From Streptomyces bambusae (GTDB taxonomy: Bacteria; Actinomycetota; Actinomycetes; Streptomycetales; Streptomycetaceae): a stretch of DNA of 64,000 bases. The notes beneath the pieces were generated by a model. That model was not told where the DNA came from. It saw only the letters and a list, made by a program, of their open reading frames with translations, and did no database searches. The stretch is from NCBI RefSeq assembly GCF_019400985.1, contig NZ_WTFF01000004.1:1-64000 (forward strand). The letters are read 5' to 3'. The number at the start of each line of letters is the position of its first letter. Position 1 is the first letter of the stretch. Positions 24,802 through 37,044 of this stretch are shown here, piece by piece. The position numbers and the translations under genes are program-made.

Positions 24802-27466
24802 CCGGGCCGGGGGCCCGGACCTCGCGCCGGACCTCGTACCGGATCCCCTTGAGCCCCTTCCCCTGCTCCGCCGCGAACTGCACACGGGCCCGCTGGGCCT
24901 GTCGAGCCGCGAGGCGGCACGCCGACTGGCGATCTACGGCCCGAACGAGGTACGCCGCACCGCGCAGCCGAGCGTCCTGCGGGAACTCCTGCGACAGCTG
25001 GTCCACCCCCTGGCCCTGCTGCTGTGGGCGGCAGCGGCCCTCGCCTTCGTCGCGGCCATCGAGGTGCTCGGCTGGGCGATCGTCGCGGTCGTCCTCGTCA
25101 ACGCCGGCTTCGCCCTCGTCCAGGAACGGCAGGCCGAGAAGGCCGTCGAGACCCTGGCCCGCTACCTTCCCGCACAGGCCCAGGTGATCCGAGGCGGGCA
25201 GCCCCAGCACCTCCCGGCCCGTGACCTGGTCCCCGGCGACCTCATCGTCCTGGAGGAGGGCGACCGGATCCCCGCGGACGCCCGGCTGACCGAAGGCGGC
25301 ATCGAAGCGGACCTGTCCATGCTGACGGGCGAGTCCACGCCCGTGGAGCGGCTTGCCGGACCCGGTGTGCCGGCGGCGGCGGTGCTGCAGGAGCCCAACC
25401 TCGTCTTCAGCGGCACCAGCGCCACCGAGGGACGGGCGCAGGCGATCGTCTTCGCCACCGGGGACCACACCGAGCTCGGCCGGATCGCCGCCCTCAGCCA
25501 GCGCACCCGCCGCGAGCCGAGCCCGTTGGAGAAGCAGGTCAAGAAGGTCGCCTGGCTCATCGCGGCGGTCGCCGTCGCGATGGGAGCGGTGTTCCTCGTG
25601 ACCGGTGTGGCGGTGGGCCTGCCGGTGACCGACTCGCTGATGTTCGCGATCGGCCTGCTCGTCGCCAATGTCCCCGAGGGACTGCTCCCCACCATCACGC
25701 TCGCCCTCGCCGTCGGTGTGCGGGTCCTGGCCCGGCAGGGCGCGGTGATCAAGCGGCTGAGCGCCGTGGAGACGCTGGGTTCCACCAACGTCATCTGCAC
25801 CGACAAGACCGGCACCCTCACGCGCAACGAGATGCGGCTGCACGGCTTCTGGACGCCCGAGCACCGCACGGAGGCCGGGCCCCGCAGCGCCGAGCTCATC
25901 CGCGCGGCGGCCCTGTGCACCACGGTGACCCTGGAGAGCGACGGCCGGCTGCACGGCGATCCGACCGAGCTCGCCCTGGCCGAGGGAGCCGCACAGCACG
26001 GCGTGCCGGTGGATCCGGCCGACCGGGACGCCGGCCGGCGTGCCTGCTTCCGCTTCGACCCCCGCCTGCGCCTGATGTCAGTGGTCCAGGCGACGGACCA
26101 CGGCCGCCTCGGTGTCGTCGCCAAGGGCGCCCCGGAGGCCGTCCTGGCGCTGCTGACCGGCGGGGAGCCGGCCCGGCAGGCCCGGGACGCCGCCGAAGCG
26201 CTGGCCGCGCAGGGCATGAGGGTGCTGGCCGTCGCCGTACGGGACCTGCCGGCCGGCGCCGGTGTCCCCGTACGGCGCCAGCAGGCCGAGCGGGACCTGC
26301 ACCTGCTCGGGCTCATCGGCCTCTACGATCCGCCGCGCCCGGAGGTCGCGGCCGCCGTCCGGCGCTGCCACGAGGCGGGCCTGACCGTGCACATCGTCAC
26401 CGGGGACAGCGGGGCCACCGCCGCTTCGATCGCCCGGGCCGTCGGCATCGGAGTGCCGAAGCTGCGGGTGATCGCCCAGTCCGAGGCGGTCGACGACCAC
26501 CATCTCGACCACCTCCTGCGGCTCGGCGACACCGAGATCATCTTCGCGCGCGCCTCGCCCGAGACGAAGCTGAAGGTGGCCGACGCCCTGCGGGTCCACG
26601 GGCAGATCGTCGCCATGACCGGCGACGGCGTGAACGACGCCCCGGCGCTCCACCGCGCCCACATCGGCGTGGCCATGGGGCGAACGGGCACCGACGTGGC
26701 CCGCGAGGCCTCGACGATGGTCCTGACCGACGACAACTTCGCCACCATCGTGACGGCGATCGAATCCGGCCGCCGGGTCTACGACAACGTCCGCAAGTTC
26801 ATCGTCTACATCTTCGCCCACCTCACCCCCGAGGTCGTGCCCTTCGCCGTCTTCGCCCTCTCCGGCGGGGCCGTTCCGCTGCCGTTGACCGTGCTCCAGA
26901 TCCTTGCCATCGACCTCGGCACCGAGACCCTCCCCGCCCTCGCGCTCGGCCGCGAGCGCGCCGAACCGGGCATCATGAACCGGCCGCCCCGCCCCAGCAC
27001 CCAAGGCGTGATCAACAAGGACATGCTGATCCGCAGCTGGGGCTGGCTCGGCACCGTCTCCGCCGCCCTCGTCATGACCGCGTTCTTCTCCGTGCTGTGG
27101 CGCGCGGGATGGCACCCCGGCGACCCGACCGGCCCGGGCACCGCGCTCCACCAGGCCTACCTCACCGCGACCACCGCCACCTTCGCCGGCATCGTCACCT
27201 GCCAGGTCGGCACCGCGATCGCGGCACGCACCGACCACGCGGCCCTGCGGGACATCGGCTTCCTCACCAACCCCCTGCTGCTCGCCGGCATCGCTTTCGA
27301 ACTCGCCTTCACCGCAGCGCTCGTCTACGCGCCCCCGCTCCAGCACCTGTTCGGCACCGCGGCCCTGCCGCTGGACGTCGTCCTCCTCGTCGCGGCCTTC
27401 CCGCCGCTGGTCTGGGGAACCGACGAGCTCCGCCGGTGGGCCCGCCGCCGACGCCACCGCCCCTGA
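24794..27466 (+). CDS. P-type cation ATPase with Na,K-ATPase-like (P2C) signatures
   Basis: An 890-residue P2-type pump. The phosphorylated Asp337 is in DKTGTLT, the actuator loop is LTGEST and the hinge is [11 protein letters not shown]. The M4 motif reads [11 protein letters not shown], the M4/M5 linker reads [20 protein letters not shown], and M6 reads [13 protein letters not shown] followed by [14 protein letters not shown]. These match animal Na,K-/H,K-ATPases more closely than calcium pumps (VAAVPESLP). Likely cargo is Na+, K+ or H+, which would help maintain membrane potential. It overlaps the Rv1733c-like gene; this pairing is itself suggestive. Confidence 0.88.
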   Translation: MADRAGGPDLAPDLVPDPLEPLPLLRRELHTGPLGLSSREAARRLAIYGPNEVRRTAQPSVLRELLRQLVHPLALLLWAAAALAFVAAIEVLGWAIVAVVLVNAGFALVQERQAEKAVETLARYLPAQAQVIRGGQPQHLPARDLVPGDLIVLEEGDRIPADARLTEGGIEADLSMLTGESTPVERLAGPGVPAAAVLQEPNLVFSGTSATEGRAQAIVFATGDHTELGRIAALSQRTRREPSPLEKQVKKVAWLIAAVAVAMGAVFLVTGVAVGLPVTDSLMFAIGLLVANVPEGLLPTITLALAVGVRVLARQGAVIKRLSAVETLGSTNVICTDKTGTLTRNEMRLHGFWTPEHRTEAGPRSAELIRAAALCTTVTLESDGRLHGDPTELALAEGAAQHGVPVDPADRDAGRRACFRFDPRLRLMSVVQATDHGRLGVVAKGAPEAVLALLTGGEPARQARDAAEALAAQGMRVLAVAVRDLPAGAGVPVRRQQAERDLHLLGLIGLYDPPRPEVAAAVRRCHEAGLTVHIVTGDSGATAASIARAVGIGVPKLRVIAQSEAVDDHHLDHLLRLGDTEIIFARASPETKLKVADALRVHGQIVAMTGDGVNDAPALHRAHIGVAMGRTGTDVAREASTMVLTDDNFATIVTAIESGRRVYDNVRKFIVYIFAHLTPEVVPFAVFALSGGAVPLPLTVLQILAIDLGTETLPALALGRERAEPGIMNRPPRPSTQGVINKDMLIRSWGWLGTVSAALVMTAFFSVLWRAGWHPGDPTGPGTALHQAYLTATTATFAGIVTCQVGTAIAARTDHAALRDIGFLTNPLLLAGIAFELAFTAALVYAPPLQHLFGTAALPLDVVLLVAAFPPLVWGTDELRRWARRRRHRP

Positions 27467-27485
27467 GCCGGGCCGGGGCCGGGCG

Positions 27486-27588
27486 GGTCACCGGAGCCCG
27501 GGCGGTCACAGGAGCTCGCCGGTCACCGGAGCCCGGCGGTCACCGGATCTCGCCGGTCACCGGACCTCGCCGGTCACCGGATCTCCAG
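27486..27588. repeat. Six 17-bp tandem repeats between ATPase and nitroreductase
   Basis: Units start GGTCACCGGA or GGTCACAGGA and run at 27486, 27504, 27521, 27538, 27555 and 27572. The last unit contains the nitroreductase stop codon (27574-27576) and its final codons. The convergent ATPase gene ends 19 nt before the first unit. Each GGTCACC/GGTGACC half could fold with its neighbour, so termination is a plausible function. Confidence 0.88.
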
Positions 27589-28551
27589 GACCTCCGTGAC
27601 CGGCCGGCGCGGCGTCGGGGCTCCCTGGGGCCCGTAGCCGAGGCGGATGATCATCTGGACCTGGCCCATGGCCTCGGCCGGGTCCCGGGCCGTCCACCGC
27701 AGCTCGCGCCATTCCAGGGGCTGGGAGGTCATCGAGGCGGCGAGGCCGTCGGCGGTGGCCTGGAGCAGCACGCGTTCCAGGGCCTGGCCGGCGCGCAGCC
27801 AGTCGGCCCGGGTGTCGGCGGGGGTGCCGAGCAGGACCAGCTGCGGCCGCTTCTCGAACACGGCCCAGCCGCGGTCCGGCACCGGCCGGGTCCGGCCGAA
27901 GTCGCGTACGGAGGCGGACCCGGCGGAACCGCGCGGGCCGAACGCGGCGGCGGGAACGCCGTCGTCGCGCCTGCCGGTCGCGCCCGTCCAGGCCGCGGTC
28001 TCCTCCTGGTGCACCGGATCGATCTCCTCCCGGTGCTCCGCGTCACGCACCAGCCCGAGCACCGTCTCGACGTGCCAGTCGCCCGGGACCTCCAGCCGGC
28101 AGCCCTCCATGCGGGCCGCGGCCCGCAGTCCGTCCAGCAGCGCCTGCGGTACCGGCTCGTCGCTGAACGGGTAGCGGCTGGTGTGCCGGCGCGGGATGGC
28201 GTCGTGCAGCGCCGCCAGCTCGGGGTCGTCACCGCCGGGTCCGTCGACGGTCGCCGTGGCCAGCAGCCATGGTTCGGAGTCGTCGGGCAGCAGGTGCACG
28301 CGGACGGGGTGACCGTGCCAGGCCGCGGAGACGCGCAGGTTGAACAGCGCGGCGGCGCAACCGAGATGCAGTGCGCGGTGGTCCGGGTCGCTGCGCGTCA
28401 TGGCGCGGTCCGGATCGCCGTGCAGTTCGATGACGTCGTCCGCCGATCGGAACACGAACTTCCACGGCTGGGCGTTGTGCATGGACGGAGCGCTCACGGC
28501 GTCGCCGACGATCCGGGCGATGACAGCGTGGTCCAGGTGTGGTGCGGTCAC
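27574..28551 (-). CDS. Acg-family FMN-binding nitroreductase-like protein
   Basis: A 325-residue member of the Acg (Rv2032) branch of the nitroreductase superfamily. APSMHNAQPWKF near residue 20 is the FMN-binding opening, SRYPFSDEPVP lies mid-protein and the gene ends IIRLGYGPQGAPTPRRPVTEVL. Acg proteins of the DosR regulon bind FMN tightly but may lack reductase activity and have been proposed to store flavin. GTG start at 28551. An island palindrome lies 135 nt upstream. Confidence 0.9.
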   Translation of the reverse strand: MTAPHLDHAVIARIVGDAVSAPSMHNAQPWKFVFRSADDVIELHGDPDRAMTRSDPDHRALHLGCAAALFNLRVSAAWHGHPVRVHLLPDDSEPWLLATATVDGPGGDDPELAALHDAIPRRHTSRYPFSDEPVPQALLDGLRAAARMEGCRLEVPGDWHVETVLGLVRDAEHREEIDPVHQEETAAWTGATGRRDDGVPAAAFGPRGSAGSASVRDFGRTRPVPDRGWAVFEKRPQLVLLGTPADTRADWLRAGQALERVLLQATADGLAASMTSQPLEWRELRWTARDPAEAMGQVQMIIRLGYGPQGAPTPRRPVTEVLEIR

Positions 28552-28685
28552 GGTACTGGTCCTGTCTGTGCGTCCTCAGTCGTGCGCCACGACGGCGACC
28601 GGGGAGATACGGGATTCGGTCGGGGCTCCTCCTCGGGTGGGACACCCGGCTGCTTCCAGTCTGCTGCCTGCCGGGTGCCCGGGTG

Positions 28686-28699
28686 GGACCGATCGGTCC
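28686..28699. promoter_or_regulatory. Perfect island palindrome GGACCGATCGGTCC before nitroreductase
   Basis: A fully symmetric copy of the island motif. It lies upstream of the nitroreductase gene and touches the first base of the stop triplet of the CBS gene behind it. A half-site, GGACCGTTCGG, follows at 28707-28717 inside the CBS coding region. Confidence 0.75.
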
Positions 28700-29310
28700 T
28701 ACCCGGGACCGTTCGGCGGAGCGCCGGTGAAGTCGGCCTTGACGTCCACGACGCCCGGGACGGTGCCGGCCGCGCGGACCACCACGTCCTCCAGCGAGGG
28801 ATCCGGCAGGGCGCCGTGCAGGTGGGCGATCCCGTCGGCGACGTGGACGTGGATCTCGGCCGAGCCCGGCGGGACGAGCCGGTACATGATCAGTTCACGG
28901 ATCTCGGCGCCGATGTCCGCGTCCGGGCGCAGGTACACCTTCAGCAGGTCCCCGCGGCTGACGACGCCGATCAGGCGGCCGTCGCCGTCGACCACGGGCA
29001 GGCGCTTGAGGCGGCGGCGGGCCATCAGACGCGCCGCGGCCGGGATGGCGGCGTCCTCGGTCACCGTGACGGCCGGGCGGGTCATCAGCTGCTCCGCGGT
29101 GGTCGCGCGGTCCGGGTCGGTGTCCTGTGAGTGGAGCAGCAGGTCGGCTTCGGAGACGACGCCGGCCACCCGGCCGTCCTCGGAGAGCACGGGAAGGGCG
29201 GTGACGTTCCACATCCGCATCGTTTCCACGATGGCCTTGAACGCGGTGCTGTTGTCGACGGAGATCGCCGCGTGGGTCATGACGTCACCGACCGTGCGCA
29301 GGTGCTTCAT
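28699..29310 (-). CDS. CBS-pair/BON domain protein
   Basis: A 203-residue paralogue of the other island CBS proteins: CBS1 from VGDVMTHAAISV to VAGVVSEADLLLH, CBS2 from AEQLMTRPAVTV to LIGVVSRGDLLKVYL, then a BON domain (IHVHVADGIAHLHGALPDP). The ATG at 29310 follows GAGGAAAGG. It is 52 nt downstream of another CBS gene on the same strand, so the two are probably one operon. It probably responds to adenine nucleotides; the partner is unknown. Confidence 0.9.
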   Translation of the reverse strand: MKHLRTVGDVMTHAAISVDNSTAFKAIVETMRMWNVTALPVLSEDGRVAGVVSEADLLLHSQDTDPDRATTAEQLMTRPAVTVTEDAAIPAAARLMARRRLKRLPVVDGDGRLIGVVSRGDLLKVYLRPDADIGAEIRELIMYRLVPPGSAEIHVHVADGIAHLHGALPDPSLEDVVVRAAGTVPGVVDVKADFTGAPPNGPG

Positions 29311-29362
29311 GGCCTTTCCTCTGCGAATTCCCCCTGTGAACCTTCGTGCGGTGGACCGGGCG

Positions 29363-30028
29363 TCACCACGGCATCGCGTGACGCGCGTGCCCGGCGTCCG
29401 AGAACGCCGCGTCGTCGTTGCGGGCCGTGACGTGCGAGGCGACGGCCACCACTCCGTCGAGCCGTTCGACGACGGCATGCAGGACACGCAGCTGACTCCG
29501 GTGCTGCACCATGCCGTCCATGGTGACGATGCCGTCCACGACGTGCACCTCGACGTCGCCGGCCGGTACGCCCACGACGACCGTGAGGATGTCCTGTACG
29601 CGCTGGCGTATCTCCGAGTCCGGACGCAGGAACATGCGGAGCAGGTCCCGGCGGGTGACGATGCCGACGAGCCGGTCCTCCACGTCCACGACGGGAAGCC
29701 GCTCGATGCTGCGGCGCGTCATCAGCCGGGCGGCGTCGGCCGCCGTGTCCTCGGCATGGACGGTGACGGCGGGCGCGGACATGATGTCCCCCGCCGCGGG
29801 AGGCGGCTCCGGCGCACCGTGCTGCAGATCGGAGCGGGCGAGCGCGGCCGGGTGGGCCAGCAGGTCGGTCTGGGAGACGACACCCACGACGCGGTCCTCG
29901 TCGTCCAGAACGGGGACCCCGGAGATGTCGTGCTGGGCGAGGAGCTTCGCGACGTCCTTGAAAGCGGTGTCGGGGGCCACCGTGACGACCTCGTCGGTCA
30001 TCAGGTCCGCCACCTTGATGTGCTTCAT
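29363..30028 (-). CDS. CBS-pair/BON domain protein
   Basis: A 221-residue CBS-pair protein (VADLMTDEVVTV to VVGVVSQTDLLAH, and AGDIMSAPAVTVHA to LVGIVTRRDLLRMFL) with a BON segment (VEVHVVDGIVTMDGMVQHRSQ) and an 18-residue tail of no clear fold. The ATG at 30028 starts MKHIKVADLM, almost the same as its neighbour's MKHLRTVGDVM, which points to tandem duplication. It is the first gene of the leftward unit and is divergent from the universal stress protein operon. Confidence 0.9.
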   Translation of the reverse strand: MKHIKVADLMTDEVVTVAPDTAFKDVAKLLAQHDISGVPVLDDEDRVVGVVSQTDLLAHPAALARSDLQHGAPEPPPAAGDIMSAPAVTVHAEDTAADAARLMTRRSIERLPVVDVEDRLVGIVTRRDLLRMFLRPDSEIRQRVQDILTVVVGVPAGDVEVHVVDGIVTMDGMVQHRSQLRVLHAVVERLDGVVAVASHVTARNDDAAFSDAGHARHAMPW

Positions 30029-30115
30029 GAGGCCCTCCTGCTGCTCCGGGTCGTGGGAGGCCGGTGTCCGGTGGGTGTGCCACTCACCCTCCGCCGGAAC
30101 AGAGTGGGGAGACGA

Positions 30116-30150
30116 GGGCCGAACGGTCCCGTCCCGGGACCGGAAGGACC
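30116..30150. promoter_or_regulatory. Two adjacent island palindromes in divergent CBS/USP promoter region
   Basis: GGGCCGAACGGTCC (30116-30129, exact) is followed seven bases later by GGACCGGAAGGACC (30137-30150, one mismatch). The centre-to-centre distance is 21 bp, two helical turns, so two dimers could bind the same face of DNA. Confidence 0.72.
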
Positions 30151-30185
30151 ACCCGGCCCCGGCGGCACGGGGCCGGGGCCGCGAC

Positions 30186-30202
30186 GGGGACCTTTGGTCC
30201 CC
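30186..30202. promoter_or_regulatory. Variant palindrome GGGGACC-TTT-GGTCCCC
   Basis: A perfect 17-bp inverted repeat with a TTT centre, about 90 nt before the first tandem USP gene. Arms match the island motif but the spacer is one base shorter. It could be another regulator site or a small stem-loop in the leader. Confidence 0.5.
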
Positions 30203-30292
30203 GGCAGCGGCCCCGGGCGGCCCTCACCCCCCCGCCGCCGCGGGTGTGAGCGTGGGGGGTGTCCCCAGTCGGCCCCTCGGTCGGGAGTAACC

Positions 30293-31201
30293 GTGGAAAG
30301 CACCATTCGTACCCCGGACACCAGCTCGGTCACCGTAGGCGTGGACGGCTCGGAACCGGCGCGCCGCGCTGCCCTGTGGGCCGCCGGGGAGGCCGTACGC
30401 CGAGGCCGCCCCCTGCACATCGTCCACGCCGCCGACACGGACGGCCGGGCGCTGTACGTGGCGGCGGAGACCATCGAGAGGGTCCGTGCCGCCGGCCGCG
30501 AGATCCTGGACGACACGGCGAAGGCCGTGGCCGACCGGTACCCCGGCCTGCAGGTGACCACCGAGCTCAGCCGCACCGACGCCGTCACCAGCCTGCACCG
30601 GGCCGGCGGCCTGCACGGCACGCTCGTCGTCGGCAGCCGCGGCCTGGGCGGCTTCAACTCGCTCATGCTCGGCTCCGTCGGCCTCGACACGGCAGCCGGT
30701 GCCAAGGTCCCCGTCGTCGTGGTCCGCGACGTCGACGAGACGGAGGAGCGGGGCACCGTCCTCGCCGCCGTCCGCGACGAGCACGACCTCGTGTGCGCAC
30801 GGTACGCCGCCCGCGAGGCCGAGCTGCGCAAGGCGTCCCTACGGCTGCTGCACGTGTGGCACATCATCCAGTCCGTCGGCACCGTGGTGACCATGCTCGA
30901 CGACGTCGACGCGATCGCCGGGGCGCACTCCGCGGCCCTGCAGGCCGTCACGGACGCCATCCGCGACGAGTTCCCCGACCTGACCGTCGAGAGCGACGCG
31001 GAGAAGAGCGCCTCCGTCGCCGGAGTGCTCGTCGAGGCGTCCCGCCACGCCGACCTGCTCGTCATGGGCGGCCGCAGGGCCCCCACCCCGCTCGGACTCG
31101 GCCGCAACCTGGGCAGGGCCACGCACAGCGTGCTGCACCACGCCCGCTGCCCCGTGCTCCTCATCCCCCGCGCGGGTGACAACGCCGGGAGCCGGTCATG
31201 A
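30293..31201 (+). CDS. Tandem universal stress protein (two Usp domains)
   Basis: A 302-residue protein with two Usp folds. The first starts VTVGVDGSEPARRAALWAAGEA and has an intact ATP site (VGSRGLGGFNSLMLGSVG). In the second (about residues 150-297) the motif is GGRRAPTPLGLGRNLG, which is altered. Two-domain Usps of this type are abundant in the DosR regulon. GTG at 30293 has GGGAG 6 nt upstream. The stop overlaps the next Usp gene's ATG (ATGA). Confidence 0.9.
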   Translation: MESTIRTPDTSSVTVGVDGSEPARRAALWAAGEAVRRGRPLHIVHAADTDGRALYVAAETIERVRAAGREILDDTAKAVADRYPGLQVTTELSRTDAVTSLHRAGGLHGTLVVGSRGLGGFNSLMLGSVGLDTAAGAKVPVVVVRDVDETEERGTVLAAVRDEHDLVCARYAAREAELRKASLRLLHVWHIIQSVGTVVTMLDDVDAIAGAHSAALQAVTDAIRDEFPDLTVESDAEKSASVAGVLVEASRHADLLVMGGRRAPTPLGLGRNLGRATHSVLHHARCPVLLIPRAGDNAGSRS

Positions 31202-32061
31202 CCGGCCGCGGGCAAGGCGCTCGTGACGTCGTCGTGGGCATCGACCCCGCCCGGGAATGGCACCTCCCGTTGGCCTGGGCCGCCGACGAGGCCCACCGGC
31301 GCCGGCTCCCGCTGCGCCTGGTGCTCGCCGTGCCACCCCAGCACGACACCCGCCACGCCCACGACACCGCGGGGCGGACGGCCCTGCGCCAGGCCGGCTC
31401 CGAGAGGCTCGAACAGGCCCGGGAATGGGTCCGTGAACGGCACCCGGAGCTGGCCGTGTCCGCCGATCTGCCGGACGGCTTCCCGACACCCGTCATCACC
31501 GGGGCGGCCCGGCACGCCCGCATGGTCGTGCTCGGCTCCCGCCGCCTCGGCCGCGTCGCGGAAGTGCTCAGTGCCGGATCGACCGTGGTCCCGGTGGCCG
31601 CCAAGGCCCCGTGCCCGGTCGTCGTCGTGGGCGACGCCCCGCACACCACCCAGCAGCCGCCGTACGTCGTCGCCGGGATCGACGGCAGCGCCGCCTCGGC
31701 CGCAGCGCTCCGGTTCGCCCTCGACGAAGCCGATCTGTGCGGCGCGACCGTCCGGGCCGTCTCCGTGTGGCAGCCGCCGGTCTTCCTGCTGCACGACGAG
31801 GAAGCGGCCATCCAGGCCCAGCGAGCCCTGCTGGCCGAGACCACCGCGGGGCTGTCGGAGAAGTACCCGGACGTACGCCTCACCCACGAGGTCCTGACCG
31901 GCCACCCGGTGGAGGAACTGGCCCGGGCCGCCGAGCACGCCCTGGCCGTCGTCGTGGGGCGTCGCGGCCGGGGCGGCTACTCCGGCATGCGCCTGGGATC
32001 CACGGTGCACGGTCTGCTGCACCGGGCGCACTGCCCGGTGATCACCATCCCGGAGGTTTGA
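31198..32061 (+). CDS. Tandem universal stress protein (two Usp domains)
   Basis: A 287-residue two-domain Usp. Here the second domain keeps the ATP signature (GRRGRGGYSGMRLGSTVHG), while the first has a degraded one (LGSRRLGRVAEVLSAGS), the mirror image of the preceding protein. The two could work as a pair. The gene is sandwiched between a coupled Usp gene (ATGA overlap) and a P-type ATPase that begins 7 nt after its stop, so one transcript is likely. Confidence 0.9.
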   Translation: MTGRGQGARDVVVGIDPAREWHLPLAWAADEAHRRRLPLRLVLAVPPQHDTRHAHDTAGRTALRQAGSERLEQAREWVRERHPELAVSADLPDGFPTPVITGAARHARMVVLGSRRLGRVAEVLSAGSTVVPVAAKAPCPVVVVGDAPHTTQQPPYVVAGIDGSAASAAALRFALDEADLCGATVRAVSVWQPPVFLLHDEEAAIQAQRALLAETTAGLSEKYPDVRLTHEVLTGHPVEELARAAEHALAVVVGRRGRGGYSGMRLGSTVHGLLHRAHCPVITIPEV

Positions 32062-32068
32062 GACCGAC

Positions 32069-34734
<2,666 letters not shown>

Positions 34735-34738
<4 letters not shown>

Positions 34739-35001
34739 ACACGTACGCACCGCAACACGGAACCGGGATCCACGCCGAGGTGGGCGACCAGATCGTCGTG
34801 GGCGGCCCCACCGTCGGCAAGCCGGGCCGGGACGGGGAGGTCGTCGCCCTGCACCACGCGGACGGCACACCGCCGTACGACGTGCGCTGGTCCGACACCG
34901 GCCGTACCACCGTGTTCTTCCCGGGGCCGGACGCCCATGTCCGGCACCTGCACGAAGGGACGGCGGGCCCGGCCGACGGGGGCGGCCGCAGGGGGCAGTA
35001 G
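34735..35001 (+). CDS. DUF1918 small protein
   Basis: An 88-residue protein with the DUF1918 pattern: HAEVGDQIVVGGPTVGKPGRDGEVVALHHADGTPPYDVRWSDTGRTTVFFPGPDAHV. This is a small SH3-like barrel found widely in actinomycetes and often in stress islands; its activity is unknown. ATG overlaps the ATPase stop (ATGA). It is the last gene of the Usp-Usp-ATPase operon. Confidence 0.88.
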
Positions 35002-35186
35002 CTGCCGGCTGAACGGGCTGAACGGGAAGCCCCCTGCGGCCGGGGCTACGGTGGACACCTGGTCACGTGGTCCTGTCAGCGTTGCCGCCGGCCGGACGTG
35101 GGACATGAGCGCAGGCGGTCAGCCTGCCGCGAGCGGCGTCTCCCCGGGCGGTGCGGCACACGCCTCCAGCGAGGCCCGGAGGTGTC

Positions 35187-36911
35187 ATGCGGAAGCACGG
35201 ACGGATCGTCGCGGTCCCGCCCGCCTTCCGGGGCTACCGGCGCGCCTTGCTGCGCGGTGACGTCCTGGCGGGGATCACGGTCGCCGCCTACCTCGTCCCG
35301 CAGGTCATGGCCTATGCGGGGGTGGCCGGCCTGCCCCCGGTCGTCGGCCTGTGGGCGGTCCTGCCGGCCATGGTGCTCTACGCCCTGAGCGGCTCGTCCC
35401 GGCTGCTGTCGGTCGGCCCGGAGTCGACCACCGCCCTGATGACCGCCGTGGCCGTGGGCCCGCTCGCGGCCGGAGACCCCGCACGGTACGCGGGCATCGC
35501 CGCTGCCCTCGCCGTCGTCGTGGGCCTGCTCTGCCTGGTCGCGTGGGCCGTCCGGCTCGGCTTCCTCGCCGACCTGTTCTCCCGGCCCGTCCTCGTCGGC
35601 TACCTGGCCGGAGTCGCCGCCCTCATGATCGTGGACCAGCTGCCCCGGCTCACCGGGACCGACAGCGGCGGATCGGGGTTCGTCCCCCAGCTGCTCACCT
35701 TCCTCCGCCGGCTGCCCGACGTGGAGGCCCCCACGGCCGCTCTGTCCGCCGGCTGCCTCGTCCTGCTGTTCACCCTGCCCCTGGTGCGGCCCGCCCTGCC
35801 CGGCCCCCTCGTGGTCCTCGTGCTCGCCACGGCGGCGGTGGCGGCGTTCGGGCTCGACGGGGGCCCGGGCATCGACGTGATCGGCGCCGTACCGACCGGC
35901 CTGCCGGGCTTCGCCCTGCCCCGTCCGGCCGACCTCGCCCACCTGGTCCTGCCGGCCCTCGGTGTCCTCCTCGTGGGCTACACCGACGTCGTCCTGACCG
36001 CCCGTGCGTTCGCCCGGCGCGACGACCCGTACCCGCTGGACGCGAACCGGGAACTGCTGGCCCTCGGTGCGGCCAACCTCGGCGCCGGGCTCCTCCAGGG
36101 CTTCCCGGTCAGCAGCAGCGCCAGCCGAACCGCCCTCGCCGACTCGGCCGGAGCCCGTACGCAGGGCTACTCCCTCGTCGGCGCCGGGTGCGTGGCCGCC
36201 GTCCTGCTCCTCCTCGGCCCGCTGCTCGCCCACACCCCCACCGCGGCCCTCGGCGCGATCGTCGTCTACGCGGCGGTCCGCCTGGTGGAGGTGGGCGAGT
36301 TCCGCCGCCTCGCGCACTTCCGGCGCCGCGAGCTCCTGCTGGCCCTGTGCTGCACCGCCGGTGTCCTCGCCCTCGGCATCCTCTACGGCGTCCTGGTCGC
36401 GGTGGCCCTGTCCGTCTTCGAAGTCCTCGCCAGGGTCGCCCGACCGCACGACGCGGTCCTCGGCACCGTCGCCGGCCTGGCCGGCATGCACGACGTCGAC
36501 GACTACCCGCAGGCGCGGACCATTCCCGGCCTGGTGGTCTACCGCTACGACTCCCCGCTGTTCTTCGCCAACGCCGAGGACTTCCGCCGCCGCGCACTTG
36601 CGGCCGTCGACGCACAGACCGACCCGGTCCACTGGTTCGTCCTGAACACCGAGGCCAACGTCGAGGTCGACATCACCGCCCTCGACGCCGTCGAGGCCCT
36701 GCGCGCCGAACTCGCCCGGCGGGGCATCGTGTTCGCCTTCGCCCGCGTCAAGCAGGACCTCCGCGAACCCCTCGACGCGTACGGGCTGACGGCAGCCGTC
36801 GGCCCGGACCACGTCTATCCCACCCTGCCCACCGCCGTCGCGGCCTACCGCGCCTGGCAGCGCACCACAGGAGGAACCGACCCAGGAGGAACCGACCCGA
36901 CCGGCACGTAG
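35187..36911 (+). CDS. SulP family anion transporter with C-terminal STAS domain
   Basis: A 574-residue SulP transporter. Multiple membrane helices start at LRGDVLAGITVAAYLVPQVMAYAGVAGLPPVVGLW, the family signature, and run to about residue 430. A STAS domain follows (LVVYRYDSPLFFANAEDFRRRAL, then VLNTEANVEVDITALDAV). Substrates of relatives are sulfate, bicarbonate or dicarboxylates. Rv1739c, a SulP protein, belongs to the mycobacterial DosR regulon. ATG at 35187 has GGAGG 5 nt upstream. No island palindrome is visible in the 185-bp gap before it. The C-terminal GGTDPGGTDPTGT is coded by a short repeat. Confidence 0.9.
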   Translation: MRKHGRIVAVPPAFRGYRRALLRGDVLAGITVAAYLVPQVMAYAGVAGLPPVVGLWAVLPAMVLYALSGSSRLLSVGPESTTALMTAVAVGPLAAGDPARYAGIAAALAVVVGLLCLVAWAVRLGFLADLFSRPVLVGYLAGVAALMIVDQLPRLTGTDSGGSGFVPQLLTFLRRLPDVEAPTAALSAGCLVLLFTLPLVRPALPGPLVVLVLATAAVAAFGLDGGPGIDVIGAVPTGLPGFALPRPADLAHLVLPALGVLLVGYTDVVLTARAFARRDDPYPLDANRELLALGAANLGAGLLQGFPVSSSASRTALADSAGARTQGYSLVGAGCVAAVLLLLGPLLAHTPTAALGAIVVYAAVRLVEVGEFRRLAHFRRRELLLALCCTAGVLALGILYGVLVAVALSVFEVLARVARPHDAVLGTVAGLAGMHDVDDYPQARTIPGLVVYRYDSPLFFANAEDFRRRALAAVDAQTDPVHWFVLNTEANVEVDITALDAVEALRAELARRGIVFAFARVKQDLREPLDAYGLTAAVGPDHVYPTLPTAVAAYRAWQRTTGGTDPGGTDPTGT

Positions 36912-36919
36912 GGGAGAGG

Positions 36920-36933
36920 GGGCCGAACGGACC
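36920..36933. promoter_or_regulatory. Island palindrome GGGCCGAACGGACC before the Hsp20-stub/flavodoxin unit
   Basis: Exact match to GGnCCGnnCGGnCC, nine bases after the SulP stop codon and 112 nt before the 50-codon ORF that leads the second flavodoxin gene. Confidence 0.7.
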
Positions 36934-37044
36934 CGGCGCTGCCCCGACAGGCCCAAGCGGGCCGGGAGGCGGCAGGACGACAGTGGTGACAGAAGTCCAC
37001 GCAGTGCGCCGTCGCACGGCGCCGTCAGACCTCCTGGAGCACCC

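Noticed and set aside
20281-24885. A 1534-codon open frame on the minus strand
   Set aside because: It lies opposite the GH65, USP, flavodoxin and Rv1733c-like genes, has no recognisable domain and an Arg/Gly/Val-rich composition typical of antisense frames in GC-rich DNA.
35002-35186. Island palindrome before sulP
   Set aside because: GGTCACGTGGTCC is the nearest match but has the wrong spacing and changed core bases; not counted.
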